A DNA stretch of 48,781 nucleotides from Chloroflexota bacterium (GTDB taxonomy: Bacteria > Chloroflexota > Anaerolineae > Promineifilales > Promineifilaceae), in NCBI GenBank assembly GCA_020628815.1, contig JAHDEN010000014.1, forward strand, positions 5,705 through 54,485, given 5' to 3'. Within the stretch, counting starts at the first letter, position 1, and the number at the start of each line of letters is the position of its first letter. Below, piece after piece: positions 17,401 through 27,000 of the stretch. The translations under genes and the position numbers were made by a program. The notes beneath the pieces were generated by a model. The model worked only from the letters and a program-made list of their open reading frames with translations. It had not been told where the DNA came from and searched no databases.

Positions 17401-19148
17401 AGTTCAGACGACAACCGAGCAACCTGGTCATCGTAATAAGTAATATCTCCCGGCCGTAAACCGGCAACCCGCCGGTTTAAAAAGAAGATGGCCAAACGAG
17501 CCTTAGTTTTGTCTTCTTTCGCCTTCCGTTCCCAGCCCGCTTCGGCCGCCATGCAAGCCGCATAATACAAATCGGTCACACGATCCATCAGCGGCCGGAA
17601 AAAGATAGCACCGGTCAGCTCATCCATCTTGAGCACTTCACCAAATTCCGATTCCAATTGATCTAACTGATGCAATCCCTCTTGTTTTAGTTCCGGCATA
17701 AACGTGCCGGTGAACAACGTCCTAATTTCTTTTAAAAACGGTTCATGGATGGCTGATTTGCGAATGTCTCGCTGCAGTTGGGCCATCAGCACATTCGGAG
17801 CCCCTTCCCAGCTTTCATACACAATGTTGTCCCGCAGCAAACGGGGCAACACGCTGAAAGATTCAATCGTCCCGTTGCCACCCAACAGCTCAATCCCCTG
17901 CATCACTACATCGTGGGCCAAAGTGGCAGAGCGATATTTGTTCAAGTTAATCGCCATCCGCAGATATTTTGTCATCTGCTCAGCCTCTTCCCCTTCTAAT
18001 CGGCCGCTTTCAAGATCGTCCCAAACTTTTACGATCCGCATCGATCCCGCAAAAATAGCGGCTGTGTCAGCTTTCATTTTTGTCAGCTGATCTTGAACCA
18101 GAGGATACCGAATGATCGGCTGACTAAAAGCCAGTCGATTTTGAGCAAATGTCCAAGCGACCGTAAACGCACGGCGGGCGTTGCCCAAACAGCCAAACGC
18201 ATTGTAAATACGGGATGTATTGATCACATGCACCATCGCCTCGCGAAAATCACCCACATACCAAGCTTTGGCATCTGAAAATGTCACTTCGGCCGTTGCC
18301 AGCGATCTTGTCCCCAGTTTGTCTTTGAGTTTATGGATCTGCATGCCGTTCAGCCCGCCATCCTCAAGCTTGCGCGGAACCAAGAACAATCCCAGCCCTT
18401 TTGTCCCCTCTTCATCACCCTTACGAGCGGTCACCAAAGCCAAATCGGCCGTCACGTTAGAGCAAAACCATTTATCTCCGTTCAGATACCAAACATCGCT
18501 ATTTTGATCTTCGGGGGTTGCTGTAACCGCATTTTGCCCAACATCTGATCCACCTTGGATCTCGGTCATAAATTGAGCACCGGTAAAGTTGGTGTCATAG
18601 TTGCTGTCTAACAATTTGGGCAAAAATTTATCCCGCACTTCGTCAGACGCGGTGTGCTGCAACACCTTAATCACACCGGCCGTGCAGCTAAGCGGGCAAT
18701 TATGACCAGCCTCTCCATTTTGGGCAGACATGTAAAACAGTGACAAAGCGATCTTGTTGTTCCCCAATTCGGCCAAGGCGGACATCGGGCCACCGGCATA
18801 AATCAACCGGCCGGCGGCGTGATAGTCTGGGTGATAGCGAACGTCTTGTACCGTGCGCCCTAGCTCATCGGTTGTTTCGTGAACCGGCAGGTTTTGCCCC
18901 AAGTTAGATGATCGAACCAAAGGATCAACCTCGCTGGCCAGCACTTTGCCAAACTTGTACAGAATTGGCATCGTTTTTACATACGCCGCCTTGCCTAAAT
19001 AAAGTTCAAGCTTGCGCTGCAGATCGCTGTCGGCCGAAAAATAGTTGTCGGGCTGTAGCGTCTGCCATTCTGCCAGACGATTCTGTCCAATCTCATTGGC
19101 TGGCAACGAATCGGTGTCGATGTGGAAATTAATTTTTTGGTTCTTCAT
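17397..19148 (-). CDS. Acyl-CoA dehydrogenase family protein (AidB-like layout)
   Basis: 583 aa, longer than the 380-aa classical enzymes because of extensions at both ends. Family blocks are FTGAQFMTEIQGGSDVG (FAD/substrate loop), WYLNGDKWFCSN, the LKDKLGTRSLATAEVTF strand and the late helix GIELLGGNGTIESFSVLP with YESWEGAPNV. Such enzymes oxidise acyl-CoA thioesters with FAD, while AidB-type members have been linked to alkylation stress; which applies is not clear. It is the third gene of a tight minus-strand operon with an M20 peptidase and a 61-aa membrane protein (6-nt gap). Confidence 0.92.
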   Translation of the reverse strand: MKNQKINFHIDTDSLPANEIGQNRLAEWQTLQPDNYFSADSDLQRKLELYLGKAAYVKTMPILYKFGKVLASEVDPLVRSSNLGQNLPVHETTDELGRTVQDVRYHPDYHAAGRLIYAGGPMSALAELGNNKIALSLFYMSAQNGEAGHNCPLSCTAGVIKVLQHTASDEVRDKFLPKLLDSNYDTNFTGAQFMTEIQGGSDVGQNAVTATPEDQNSDVWYLNGDKWFCSNVTADLALVTARKGDEEGTKGLGLFLVPRKLEDGGLNGMQIHKLKDKLGTRSLATAEVTFSDAKAWYVGDFREAMVHVINTSRIYNAFGCLGNARRAFTVAWTFAQNRLAFSQPIIRYPLVQDQLTKMKADTAAIFAGSMRIVKVWDDLESGRLEGEEAEQMTKYLRMAINLNKYRSATLAHDVVMQGIELLGGNGTIESFSVLPRLLRDNIVYESWEGAPNVLMAQLQRDIRKSAIHEPFLKEIRTLFTGTFMPELKQEGLHQLDQLESEFGEVLKMDELTGAIFFRPLMDRVTDLYYAACMAAEAGWERKAKEDKTKARLAIFFLNRRVAGLRPGDITYYDDQVARLSSEL

Positions 19149-19154
19149 AACGTG

Positions 19155-19340
19155 TTATTCTCGCAAAAGTTTGATCACCAGGGCGATCGAAGCACTGACT
19201 GCTGCCAATGCCCCTAAACTAGCAAACCCACCCCCAATCAAAAATAAAGTTTCGGTTAGCGGTTCAACAAAAAAGCCGGTAAACATCACCAAAAAACCGA
19301 TGACGATACATACCGCCGCAATTTGGAGCAAACGCTTCAT
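19155..19340 (-). CDS. Small two-helix membrane protein (61 aa)
   Basis: The product has a positively charged N-terminus (MKRLLQ), two hydrophobic segments (about 7-24 and 33-56) joined by a short FVEPLTETL loop, and a basic end (KLLRE). No family is recognised. It is accepted as real because it fits exactly between the M20 peptidase stop (9-nt gap) and the acyl-CoA dehydrogenase start (6-nt gap), with a plausible membrane-protein composition. Its function is unknown. Confidence 0.65.
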   Translation of the reverse strand: MKRLLQIAAVCIVIGFLVMFTGFFVEPLTETLFLIGGGFASLGALAAVSASIALVIKLLRE

Positions 19341-19349
19341 ACAGTTGGC

Positions 19350-20501
19350 CTAATCCTCTAGTAAAAGCATGGCCAACAATGTGGTTCGCTCTACAAGTTT
19401 TGACGGAAACATAAATTCATGGTCCGCATGGGCACCGTCACCCACCGCCCCCAAACCGTCTAGCGTTGGGGTATACATCGATGTGGTGTTGCCGTCGCTA
19501 CCACCGCCTACGGCCGACTGTTCAAACTCAACCCCCATCGCTTCGCCAATCGCCTGGGCCTTTTGCCACAGCGCTTGGTTCCGCTCAGTGCGTTCCAACG
19601 GTGGTCCGATTTCTCCGGTAATTTCCAAGGTCACTCGGTCAACATTTGGGGTGATGGCTCTTATCGCTTCCTCAAGCGCTTCGGCATCATCCATCGACCA
19701 GACACGGACATCGACGTGTAGCTGACATTCGGCCGCGATCACATTGGGGCGTGTGCCACCGGTGATGACACCAGGGTTAACCGTCACCCCTTTATCAAGA
19801 TCGGTCAAGGGAACAAGTTGCTGAATGACATTGGCCATCGCTGTAATGGCGCTAGCCCCTTTGGTTGGGTCTAAACCGGCATGGGCCGGAACGCCGTGGG
19901 CTTTGATTACAAATCGGCCGGTCCCTTTCCGAGCCGTTTTGATCTTGCCATCTTCGTCTTTGGCTGGCTCTAAAACAAGGGCTCGGCTGGCGTTTTTAGC
20001 CATGTCCCCGATTGTCCCTTTTGACTCAAAACTGCCTATTTCTTCATCAGAATTTAGGACAACAACCGGAGCGATTGAGGGTTCTAATCCAAGCTGTTTC
20101 AAACAGCGGATAGCAGCAACCATCATCGAGTCTCCCGTTTTCATGTCAAATACGCCCGGCCCACGCAGTTTTTCTCCATCTTGGGTCAAAGGCATTTTTT
20201 CCAAAGTGCCTACGGGCCAAACTGTGTCGGTATGCCCAACTAACATTTGGTACGCAGCTCCATCCGCCATGTCGGCCGGTCGGCCGATCAGCCAGCCGCC
20301 TGATTTATCTCCGGGTGTGATGGTGACGTCATACCCCAAAGCCTCAAGTTCCGTTTTGATAATGCTTTGAACGCCTATCTGGGTCTCTGGCTGGTCAGAC
20401 GGGGATTCAACCAACACCAAGCGCTGAATCAAATCCAGCAGGAATTCTTGATCTGATTCCAAATATTCTCTGATTTTTTGAGCAGTTTTTGCGTGAGTCA
20501 T
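19350..20501 (-). CDS. M20 family metallopeptidase (CPG2/ArgE-like)
   Basis: 383 aa. Di-zinc ligands are visible in the order expected for M20: His and catalytic Asp in VGHTDTVWP, bridging Asp in GVFDMKTGD, catalytic Glu and ligand in NSDEEIGS, a Glu in LVLEPAK and the last His in DGAHADHEF. A dimerisation lid domain is inserted between about residues 190 and 300. No signal peptide is seen, so it is cytosolic. The closest known style is glutamate carboxypeptidase / acetylornithine deacetylase, hydrolysing N-acyl amino acids or peptides. It is the first gene of the operon with the small membrane protein and acyl-CoA dehydrogenase. Confidence 0.93.
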   Translation of the reverse strand: MTHAKTAQKIREYLESDQEFLLDLIQRLVLVESPSDQPETQIGVQSIIKTELEALGYDVTITPGDKSGGWLIGRPADMADGAAYQMLVGHTDTVWPVGTLEKMPLTQDGEKLRGPGVFDMKTGDSMMVAAIRCLKQLGLEPSIAPVVVLNSDEEIGSFESKGTIGDMAKNASRALVLEPAKDEDGKIKTARKGTGRFVIKAHGVPAHAGLDPTKGASAITAMANVIQQLVPLTDLDKGVTVNPGVITGGTRPNVIAAECQLHVDVRVWSMDDAEALEEAIRAITPNVDRVTLEITGEIGPPLERTERNQALWQKAQAIGEAMGVEFEQSAVGGGSDGNTTSMYTPTLDGLGAVGDGAHADHEFMFPSKLVERTTLLAMLLLED

Positions 20502-20951
20502 ACCACCGAATTATAGAGTGGAACCTAAATTTGAAACAGATTCCATGCCAAAACTACATCACCACAATGATTCATTAATGAAAGAACAGCTTTAAGAAGC
20601 GGACTTTAGCTTTAATATCGGTATCATTCCAATCCGCAACCATAAGCGGGTGCAGTCAAGAGTTGTGGGAATGGCTTGTTGCCCATTGCCCATTCTCCGT
20701 TGTTTATTGCCCATTTCCGGCAGATGGCCACTTTTGCTATAAACAAACCTGCCAAGCCAACTCGCTGCCGTTAAACGTACCGAATTCTCCCTGTAAGCAG
20801 AGCGACTTTTTAATGGGCAATGGGCAACGCACAATCGGCAATAAACAATGATAGATTCGTTCTAATCCAACTTTGCCCACGCTTTTTGACCGCAACCATA
20901 AGCAGAATCCCAACGGGAACCTAACAAGACCGGCACAACTGAGTCACATAT
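20502..20951. other. 450-bp gene-free spacer with repeats
   Basis: No convincing gene is seen on either strand. The stretch contains a 14-bp perfect direct repeat CCGCAACCATAAGC (20634-20647 and 20890-20903) enclosing a pair of inverted heptamer arrays (20681-20715 and 20812-20853). It lies between divergent operons, so promoters for both must be here, but no clear -35/-10 pair is visible. Confidence 0.7.
20681..20853. repeat. Inverted pair of degenerate heptamer arrays, GCCCATT family
   Basis: The left array has five 7-nt units starting at 20681, 20688, 20695, 20702 and 20709; each ends in TT and three read GCCCATT. The right array has units starting at 20812, 20819, 20826, 20833, 20840 and 20847; each begins with AA and the first two are the exact complement of GCCCATT. 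The innermost arms give a perfect 17-bp inverted repeat (20678-20694 / 20812-20828). The 7-bp phase is unbroken in each arm. Confidence 0.75.
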
Positions 20952-22799
20952 ATGAATCAAAAATTTTCTTCCACCATCATTTTCACCTTAGCCATTGTTC
21001 TGGCGATCACGGTCTTTAGCAGCCAGGCAAACGGGGCAGTCATTCAGAATTCACAGTTTCAATATCAGATCGATCGCACGGCCGTGCCGAGTCTGAATGA
21101 ATATGATCTTACTGTCATCATCAACGTTTCAAATGCTCAAACAATCAACGTACGTGATGGTGCCAACAGCCCGATCCCCTATACAAATGGACCAGCGGCC
21201 GATGAAATTACGGTGACCACCGACAAAAGCGAGATAAATGTAGAGCTGTTTGATCTAACCGGTTCAGACAGCCTTGGCAACATTCGTAAAGCTGACTTAA
21301 AAGACAATCGGGTTTGGGCTTATTCACACGGGTTTGATGACAATTATTTTCTAGAGCAAGAAACGGCCGTTTTCCTAGAACGGGGAATCCCGGCCGGATT
21401 TAATGTTGTTTCAGATTGGATAACGGAGCCAGCCAGCCCGTTCGACGGCGATTTTCAGTATTGGGAGTTTAGACGACTGGTGGACGCCGGATGGGCGATC
21501 AACAATCACACCGTTGCCCATGAATCAGGTTGCGGCGCCAATTATGATCGCGCGGACCGAAAAGCCGATGTGCTGCAGGCTCAAAACCAGCTACGTAATT
21601 TACTAGCTGGCACATCCCGTCCCGACTACAAAGTGATCGGGTTCACCATCCCTTGTGGATACGAAGCTCAGTTCAGAGATTATCCCGGCATCATCAACGA
21701 AATCAGAAACAACGGAGAAGACACACTGCTCTACACAGACGGCGTTTTTGAATTCCCCCTTCATATGGATGTGACCGCTCCATTTGATATAGAAACAGTG
21801 ATCCGACGGGATAGCCGAATTGACGGAAGTGGAGCCAATACAGCCTTTATTACGGGCCAGATGAATCAGGTGAGCGCCCTCGCAAAAAGCGGTAACAAAC
21901 CGCTTTGGTACACAACCTTCTCCCACGGTGAGCATCTTTTTGGTGACAACACCACCGTTTTAGCAGAATCTTTAGACTATTTGATCGTGACCTATGGCAC
22001 ACAAGGGAGCAATGAAGTTTGGATCGCACCAACGTCTGTTGTTGTTTCCTATCTTTTGGTGCGAGACCTGTCTGTTATTTTGAAAGATGGGGCCCCTCTC
22101 CCCACACCAACACCCTCGCCCACACCAACCGCAATCCCATCCGCCTGTAACGAGATCGATAACGGAGCCTTTGACAGTGGGACAGCAAACTGGCAATCAT
22201 TCGGCACATTGGAGATCGTAAACGGTCGATCTGGAAACGGATTACGGGTCTCAAACGGTCATACGTCTCAATCGATTTCCAACGCGCAAACCAGCGATTA
22301 TCTGTTCCAAGGCTATGTTTCATTCGACTCCCCATCAACTTCTAGCTGGAACGGGGTCGGAGTTGATTACTTAAACAGCGCCGGAGTTGAAATCGGTGAA
22401 AAGTCTTTGCAGCTTTATCCAAACGGTTCAGGGTTTGCCAAATTTGAGATTAGAGACACTCCTCCGGCCGGAACTGCCAGCGTCAATGTTTGGCTATTTT
22501 CCGGCAGTTCTGGAGCCAGGCTCACTTTTGACGACATCGATTTTGTCTGGAGCAATTGCGATCCAACGGTGCCAACTGCCACACCGCCACCCAGCGAAAC
22601 AGAGCTACCACCGGTTCCCAGCAGCACGCCCACGGCAACGGAACTGCCCGGCCAACCAGGCACACCTCAGGTCGCAACGCCAACGGCTGACCCAACAAAT
22701 CCAGCCAGCACACCGCCCGCCAACCCAACACCTGCAGGGACGGCTCAGCCACCCATTGATCTATCTGAATTTATCTACCTACCGCTCCTTGCCAAGTAA
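20952..22799 (+). CDS. Secreted polysaccharide-deacetylase-like protein with carbohydrate-binding-like domain
   Basis: 615 aa. A Sec signal peptide (IIFTLAIVLAITVFSSQANG) precedes a short beta region. A NodB-type deacetylase core follows with the Asp pair in YSHGFDDNYF and the metal-binding H-x3-H in NNHTVAHES. A PTPTPSPTPT linker leads to a jelly-roll-like module (CNEIDNGAFDSGTANWQSFG to FDDIDFVW) of the CBM4/9 style. A second Pro/Thr-rich linker ends in FIYLPLLAK at the very C-terminus. It probably deacetylates an extracellular glycan. The first motif differs from the usual TFDDG, so activity is not assured. Confidence 0.82.
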   Translation: MNQKFSSTIIFTLAIVLAITVFSSQANGAVIQNSQFQYQIDRTAVPSLNEYDLTVIINVSNAQTINVRDGANSPIPYTNGPAADEITVTTDKSEINVELFDLTGSDSLGNIRKADLKDNRVWAYSHGFDDNYFLEQETAVFLERGIPAGFNVVSDWITEPASPFDGDFQYWEFRRLVDAGWAINNHTVAHESGCGANYDRADRKADVLQAQNQLRNLLAGTSRPDYKVIGFTIPCGYEAQFRDYPGIINEIRNNGEDTLLYTDGVFEFPLHMDVTAPFDIETVIRRDSRIDGSGANTAFITGQMNQVSALAKSGNKPLWYTTFSHGEHLFGDNTTVLAESLDYLIVTYGTQGSNEVWIAPTSVVVSYLLVRDLSVILKDGAPLPTPTPSPTPTAIPSACNEIDNGAFDSGTANWQSFGTLEIVNGRSGNGLRVSNGHTSQSISNAQTSDYLFQGYVSFDSPSTSSWNGVGVDYLNSAGVEIGEKSLQLYPNGSGFAKFEIRDTPPAGTASVNVWLFSGSSGARLTFDDIDFVWSNCDPTVPTATPPPSETELPPVPSSTPTATELPGQPGTPQVATPTADPTNPASTPPANPTPAGTAQPPIDLSEFIYLPLLAK

Positions 22800-22937
22800 C
22801 GCACCAAGGCCGATTTCCCTCAGTTAAATATCAGCGCCTACATCTCGGTTTCGGAACCTGTTTTCCCCGCCTCATTTTCGGCTAAGTGTCAAGCCCGTTC
22901 GCTTGTCAATTAACATAATATTCCGTAAACTTCGCCC

Positions 22938-23978
22938 ATGAAGAAGATAGATTTAAGGTCCGATACCGTTTCATGGCCTACGCCACAAATGAGAGAGGCG
23001 ATGGCAACGGCCGAAGTTGGGGATGACGTCTACGGAGATGATCCAACCGTCAATGCACTGCAAGCCCTCGCGGCCGAAATGACAGGCAAAGAAGCAGGTC
23101 TTTTTGTAACCAGCGGAACGCAGGGAAATCAGGTGTCACTGGCTGCCCACTGCGGCCGGGGTGACGAAGCGATTGTCGGCTTTGATTCACACATCTTCAA
23201 TGCTGAAGCGGGTGGTGCCGGTATTATGAGCAGCATCGCGGTGCTCCCATTGCAAACAGATGGGATCGGCCGGCTCGACCTTGATCAAGTCAAAAAATTT
23301 ATTCGCCCAGATGACCCCCACAAACCAACCAGCCGCCTGCTCTGTGGTGAAAACAGCTACGGAACCAAAAACGGTGCGGCGATTCCGGTTGACTATTTTA
23401 AAGATTTGCGCCAGATCGCTGATGATCGCGGGCTAAGCGTCCATCTTGATGGGGCCAGAATTTTTAACGCAGCCACAGCTCTTGGGATTGATGTCAAAGA
23501 AATCGCTCAATATGCTGACTCGATCAGCATTTGCCTGAGCAAAGGGTTATGTGCCCCAGCCGGAACTGTAGTTGTGGGCACGGAAGCATTCATCCATAAA
23601 GCAAATCGTGCCAGAAAAATGCTGGGTGGCAGCATGCGCCAGGCAGGCATCTTAGCAGCGGCCGGGATCATCTCGTTAAAAGATATGACCAAACGGCTGG
23701 ATGTGGATCACAAACATGCCAAGCGGTTGGCAAACGGGCTGTCTAACATCCCCTACATCAACATCGACCCGAGCAAGGTTGACACCAATTTGGTCTTTTT
23801 TAACCTGAAAGACAACGCACCGCTTAACGAAACCGAAATTACCCATCGTTTAAAAAATGAATTTGACATTTTGATGGGTGGCACCTACGGCAGCGGATTC
23901 AGGGCTGTAACCCACTACTGGATTACAGAAGAAAAAGTAGACAAAACACTCTCAGCTCTAAAAACAATATTGAATTAA
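22938..23978 (+). CDS. ltaE: Low-specificity L-threonine aldolase
   Basis: 346 aa, a normal length for the family. It opens with the diagnostic IDLRSDTVSWPTPQMREAM and GDDVYGDDPTVN. It contains FVTSGTQGNQVSLAAH, a His-Asp-Ala-rich HLDGARIFNAA and the PLP lysine in SISICLSKGLCAPAG. It cleaves threonine or allo-threonine to glycine and acetaldehyde using PLP, in the cytosol. It is transcribed with the same orientation as its neighbours, 138 nt after the deacetylase-like gene. No amino-acid pathway partner is next to it. Confidence 0.96.
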   Translation: MKKIDLRSDTVSWPTPQMREAMATAEVGDDVYGDDPTVNALQALAAEMTGKEAGLFVTSGTQGNQVSLAAHCGRGDEAIVGFDSHIFNAEAGGAGIMSSIAVLPLQTDGIGRLDLDQVKKFIRPDDPHKPTSRLLCGENSYGTKNGAAIPVDYFKDLRQIADDRGLSVHLDGARIFNAATALGIDVKEIAQYADSISICLSKGLCAPAGTVVVGTEAFIHKANRARKMLGGSMRQAGILAAAGIISLKDMTKRLDVDHKHAKRLANGLSNIPYINIDPSKVDTNLVFFNLKDNAPLNETEITHRLKNEFDILMGGTYGSGFRAVTHYWITEEKVDKTLSALKTILN

Positions 23979-24046
23979 CTTCACCAGCGGCTGAACCAAG
24001 CAGTTCGTCAGTTGGTGAGAGTGACAAGTAAAAGGCAAGCATTTCC

Positions 24047-27000
24047 ATGTCAGACATAGTCGGTCAAAATATCAACCAATATCGCTTAGATCAGGTCTTA
24101 GGTGAAGGCGGAATGGGGCGCGTCTATTTGGCATGGGACGTTAACCTTGATCGCCAAGTGGCTGTCAAACTGATGCACTCCCCCTTGGCGGTGCAAAAAG
24201 AATTTAGGCAACGACTGACTCAAGAGGCGAAAACGGCCGCCAGCCTAGAACACCCGTCTATTGTGCGTGTTTATGATTTTGGCGACAGCGAGCACGGTCT
24301 TTTTATCGCGATGGAGTATATCGGTGGCGGTACGCTTCGGGATTTAATCCGAACGGTACGCCAGAAAAACCGCTTCATCCAAATTGATCAAATTATTCAG
24401 ATCGGGGTTCATATCGCAGAGGCGCTTGATTACGCCCACAATTTTGGCGTTGTGCATCGGGATGTAAAACCTGGCAACATTATCCTCAAGCGGCTGCCTC
24501 AGCCGGAAAAACCATCAGGTGCACCCTTCCGTGCCATGCTTTCAGACTTTGGCCTTGTAAAGGTGTCTGAAAGCACACTCAAAACACAAACCGGATTCAC
24601 GATGGGAACCCCAATCTATATGTCGCCTGAGCAGTGTCATGGGGCAGATTTAGACGGCCGAAGCGATATTTATTCGCTCGGCGTTGTACTATACGAACTT
24701 GTGACGGGGCAGCCTCCCTTCTCGTTCCGCTCTTTAACCGAAGCCCTATCTACCCACATGAAGGCCCAAATGCCTTCAACCCCCAGCAGCAAGCGTGGCG
24801 AGATCCCGCCGGTGCTAGACACCGTTTTGATGCGCATGTTGGCAAAAGATCCGGGGGATCGTTATCAACACGGGTACGAAGTGGCAGAAGTGTTACGCAG
24901 TGCATCTGGTGCTCTGGAAAATAACCCGACTAGGGCGATTGCGAAAATTTCTCGGCCGATTTCTGAGCCATCTACCCATGAGATTTCATCTCCGCCCGAA
25001 GGGTATTCGCTGGCGTTGCAATCGGGAGAAAATGAACCGACCAAGATCGATCTAAACCAAGCGGTTATCAGCATCGGCCGGTCAGGCAATAACGATATCA
25101 CCCTGCCGCTTGACGGAGTATCCCGCTTTAACACCCGCTTGCAGGCGACATCGGCCGGATGGGAGTTGACCGACTTAGGTGGCATCAACGGAACATTTTT
25201 GAATGGGGAGCGGATGAAGGCGCAGGAAGGCGTCTTGCTGAATACGGGCGACGTGTTCGAGATCGAATCCTATAAATTTACAATCGAGGGGCCAGAAGCG
25301 GAGCCTGACTCAAATAGCCCAGAACCGATTATTAGTGGCATATTGCGCGAAAGTGATTCCAATCCCCCTTTCGAGCCGGATTTGCCTGAAACAGAGCCAG
25401 AAGGAAAGCCATCTTCGGCCGGGATAAAACCGGAATCAGAACGGGAAAAACTAACGCTGATGCTGCCCCGCGATAAATATCGCATTAAGGCGGGCAACTC
25501 GGCCACCATTGCGCTCGAGGTCTTTAACCGATCACAAGAATTGGCCCGGGTCAATGTGCGGGTGATGGGATTGCCAAGCGAGTGGGTTAAACCGCCTGAC
25601 GAATTTATCGAAATTCCGGCACGCTCGAGCAAATCTGTGCCGGTCAAAATCCATATTCCGCGCAGTGCTGAAACTCCTGTCGGTTATCAGCGGATGCGCG
25701 TGCGGCTCTTTTCCCCCCAACACCCTAATTTAGATTCGGCCGCCAGTCTAATGCTTGAACTGGTCGGATATTCAGAATTTAAGGCGGGGATGGAACCGGA
25801 AACAATTGTTTTGCCCGACAATGTTTTCATCAACATCAAAAACAATGGAAATATGCCCGGCCGGTATGCGGTTCGCTTGGGTCCATACGATGGCAAACTG
25901 CAAATTGCAGAGCAGTTAGACCCGGTTTTGCTCCCTCCAGGTGGGGCAACCACCGTGACGGTTCCACTTGAATCGTCACGGTTACGGGTATTCGGCAATC
26001 GGATCGAAGACCGATTCAACATCCATGTCACCGACATTGATGACGAAACGCAAAACCGCGTAATGGGTGGCACAGTCACCTATCGGCCGATTTTCCCCAT
26101 GGCGACCGCTTGGGTTCTGGGGCTAATGCTCATGGCCGCCATGCTGTTCGCCTGTATCATGTTTACCGTTCGGGCAACCAACCCGATCCGTGAAGCGTTT
26201 ACTTTTATCACCGGCCAGCCAACCCCAACAAGATTTACATTTTTGCCCCCCACCACCGAGATTGATCAAGAATCGATCCGGCTAACTAGCCAGGCAGAAG
26301 CGGCCACACAAGCGGCCGGAAATCCGAATGTGGTAGAAACAGCTACCCCGGCCTTAGGTTTGTCAGACATAGATGGAGATGGGGCGAGCGCAGATCAAGA
26401 AGCGGTTTTGGGGACAAATCCAACCGATCCTGATTCTGACAAAGATGGTCTAAGTGACGGCCGTGAGGCGTTTGAACTCGGAACCAATCCGCTGATTCAA
26501 GACACAGACAAAGATGGTTTACTCGACGGAGAAGAGGTGATCAATTACACCACCAATCCGTTAAACCCAGACACAGACGGAGACGGTTTTTCTGATCGCG
26601 ATGAAGTGCTGGCACAAACTGATCCCAAAACACCGGCCACCGCTACACCCACAGTTGGGCCAACCTTGCCACCCACCGAGACACCGGAGTTTACTTTAAC
26701 GCCGGTAATCGCTGCACCTGAAGCAACTGAAACGGCGGTTCCGGTGGAAACGGCAACCGAGACGGCGGTTCCCGCAGTTGTGCCGACAGAAACAGAGACG
26801 TTGATCCCAACTGAAACGGCTATTCCGGCAGAAACGGCAACTGAAACATTGATCCCGACGGAAACAGCCTTGCCGTCAGAAACGCCGCTACCGACCGAGA
26901 CAATTACCCCAACTGAAACAGTCACCCCCACGGCCGAAGCTGTCGCAACCGCAACGCAGACAACGGTTATTCAACCTACCCTGCTTCTGGTTTGCAGCAG

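Noticed and set aside
19825-20370. 181-aa plus-strand frame opposite the M20 peptidase
   Set aside because: It is antisense to conserved zinc-ligand codons; Ser/Pro-rich shadow composition.
26545-26931. 128-aa Val/Ser-rich open frame on the minus strand
   Set aside because: It is the reverse of the repetitive Glu/Thr/Pro linker of the kinase gene; low complexity opens the opposite frame.
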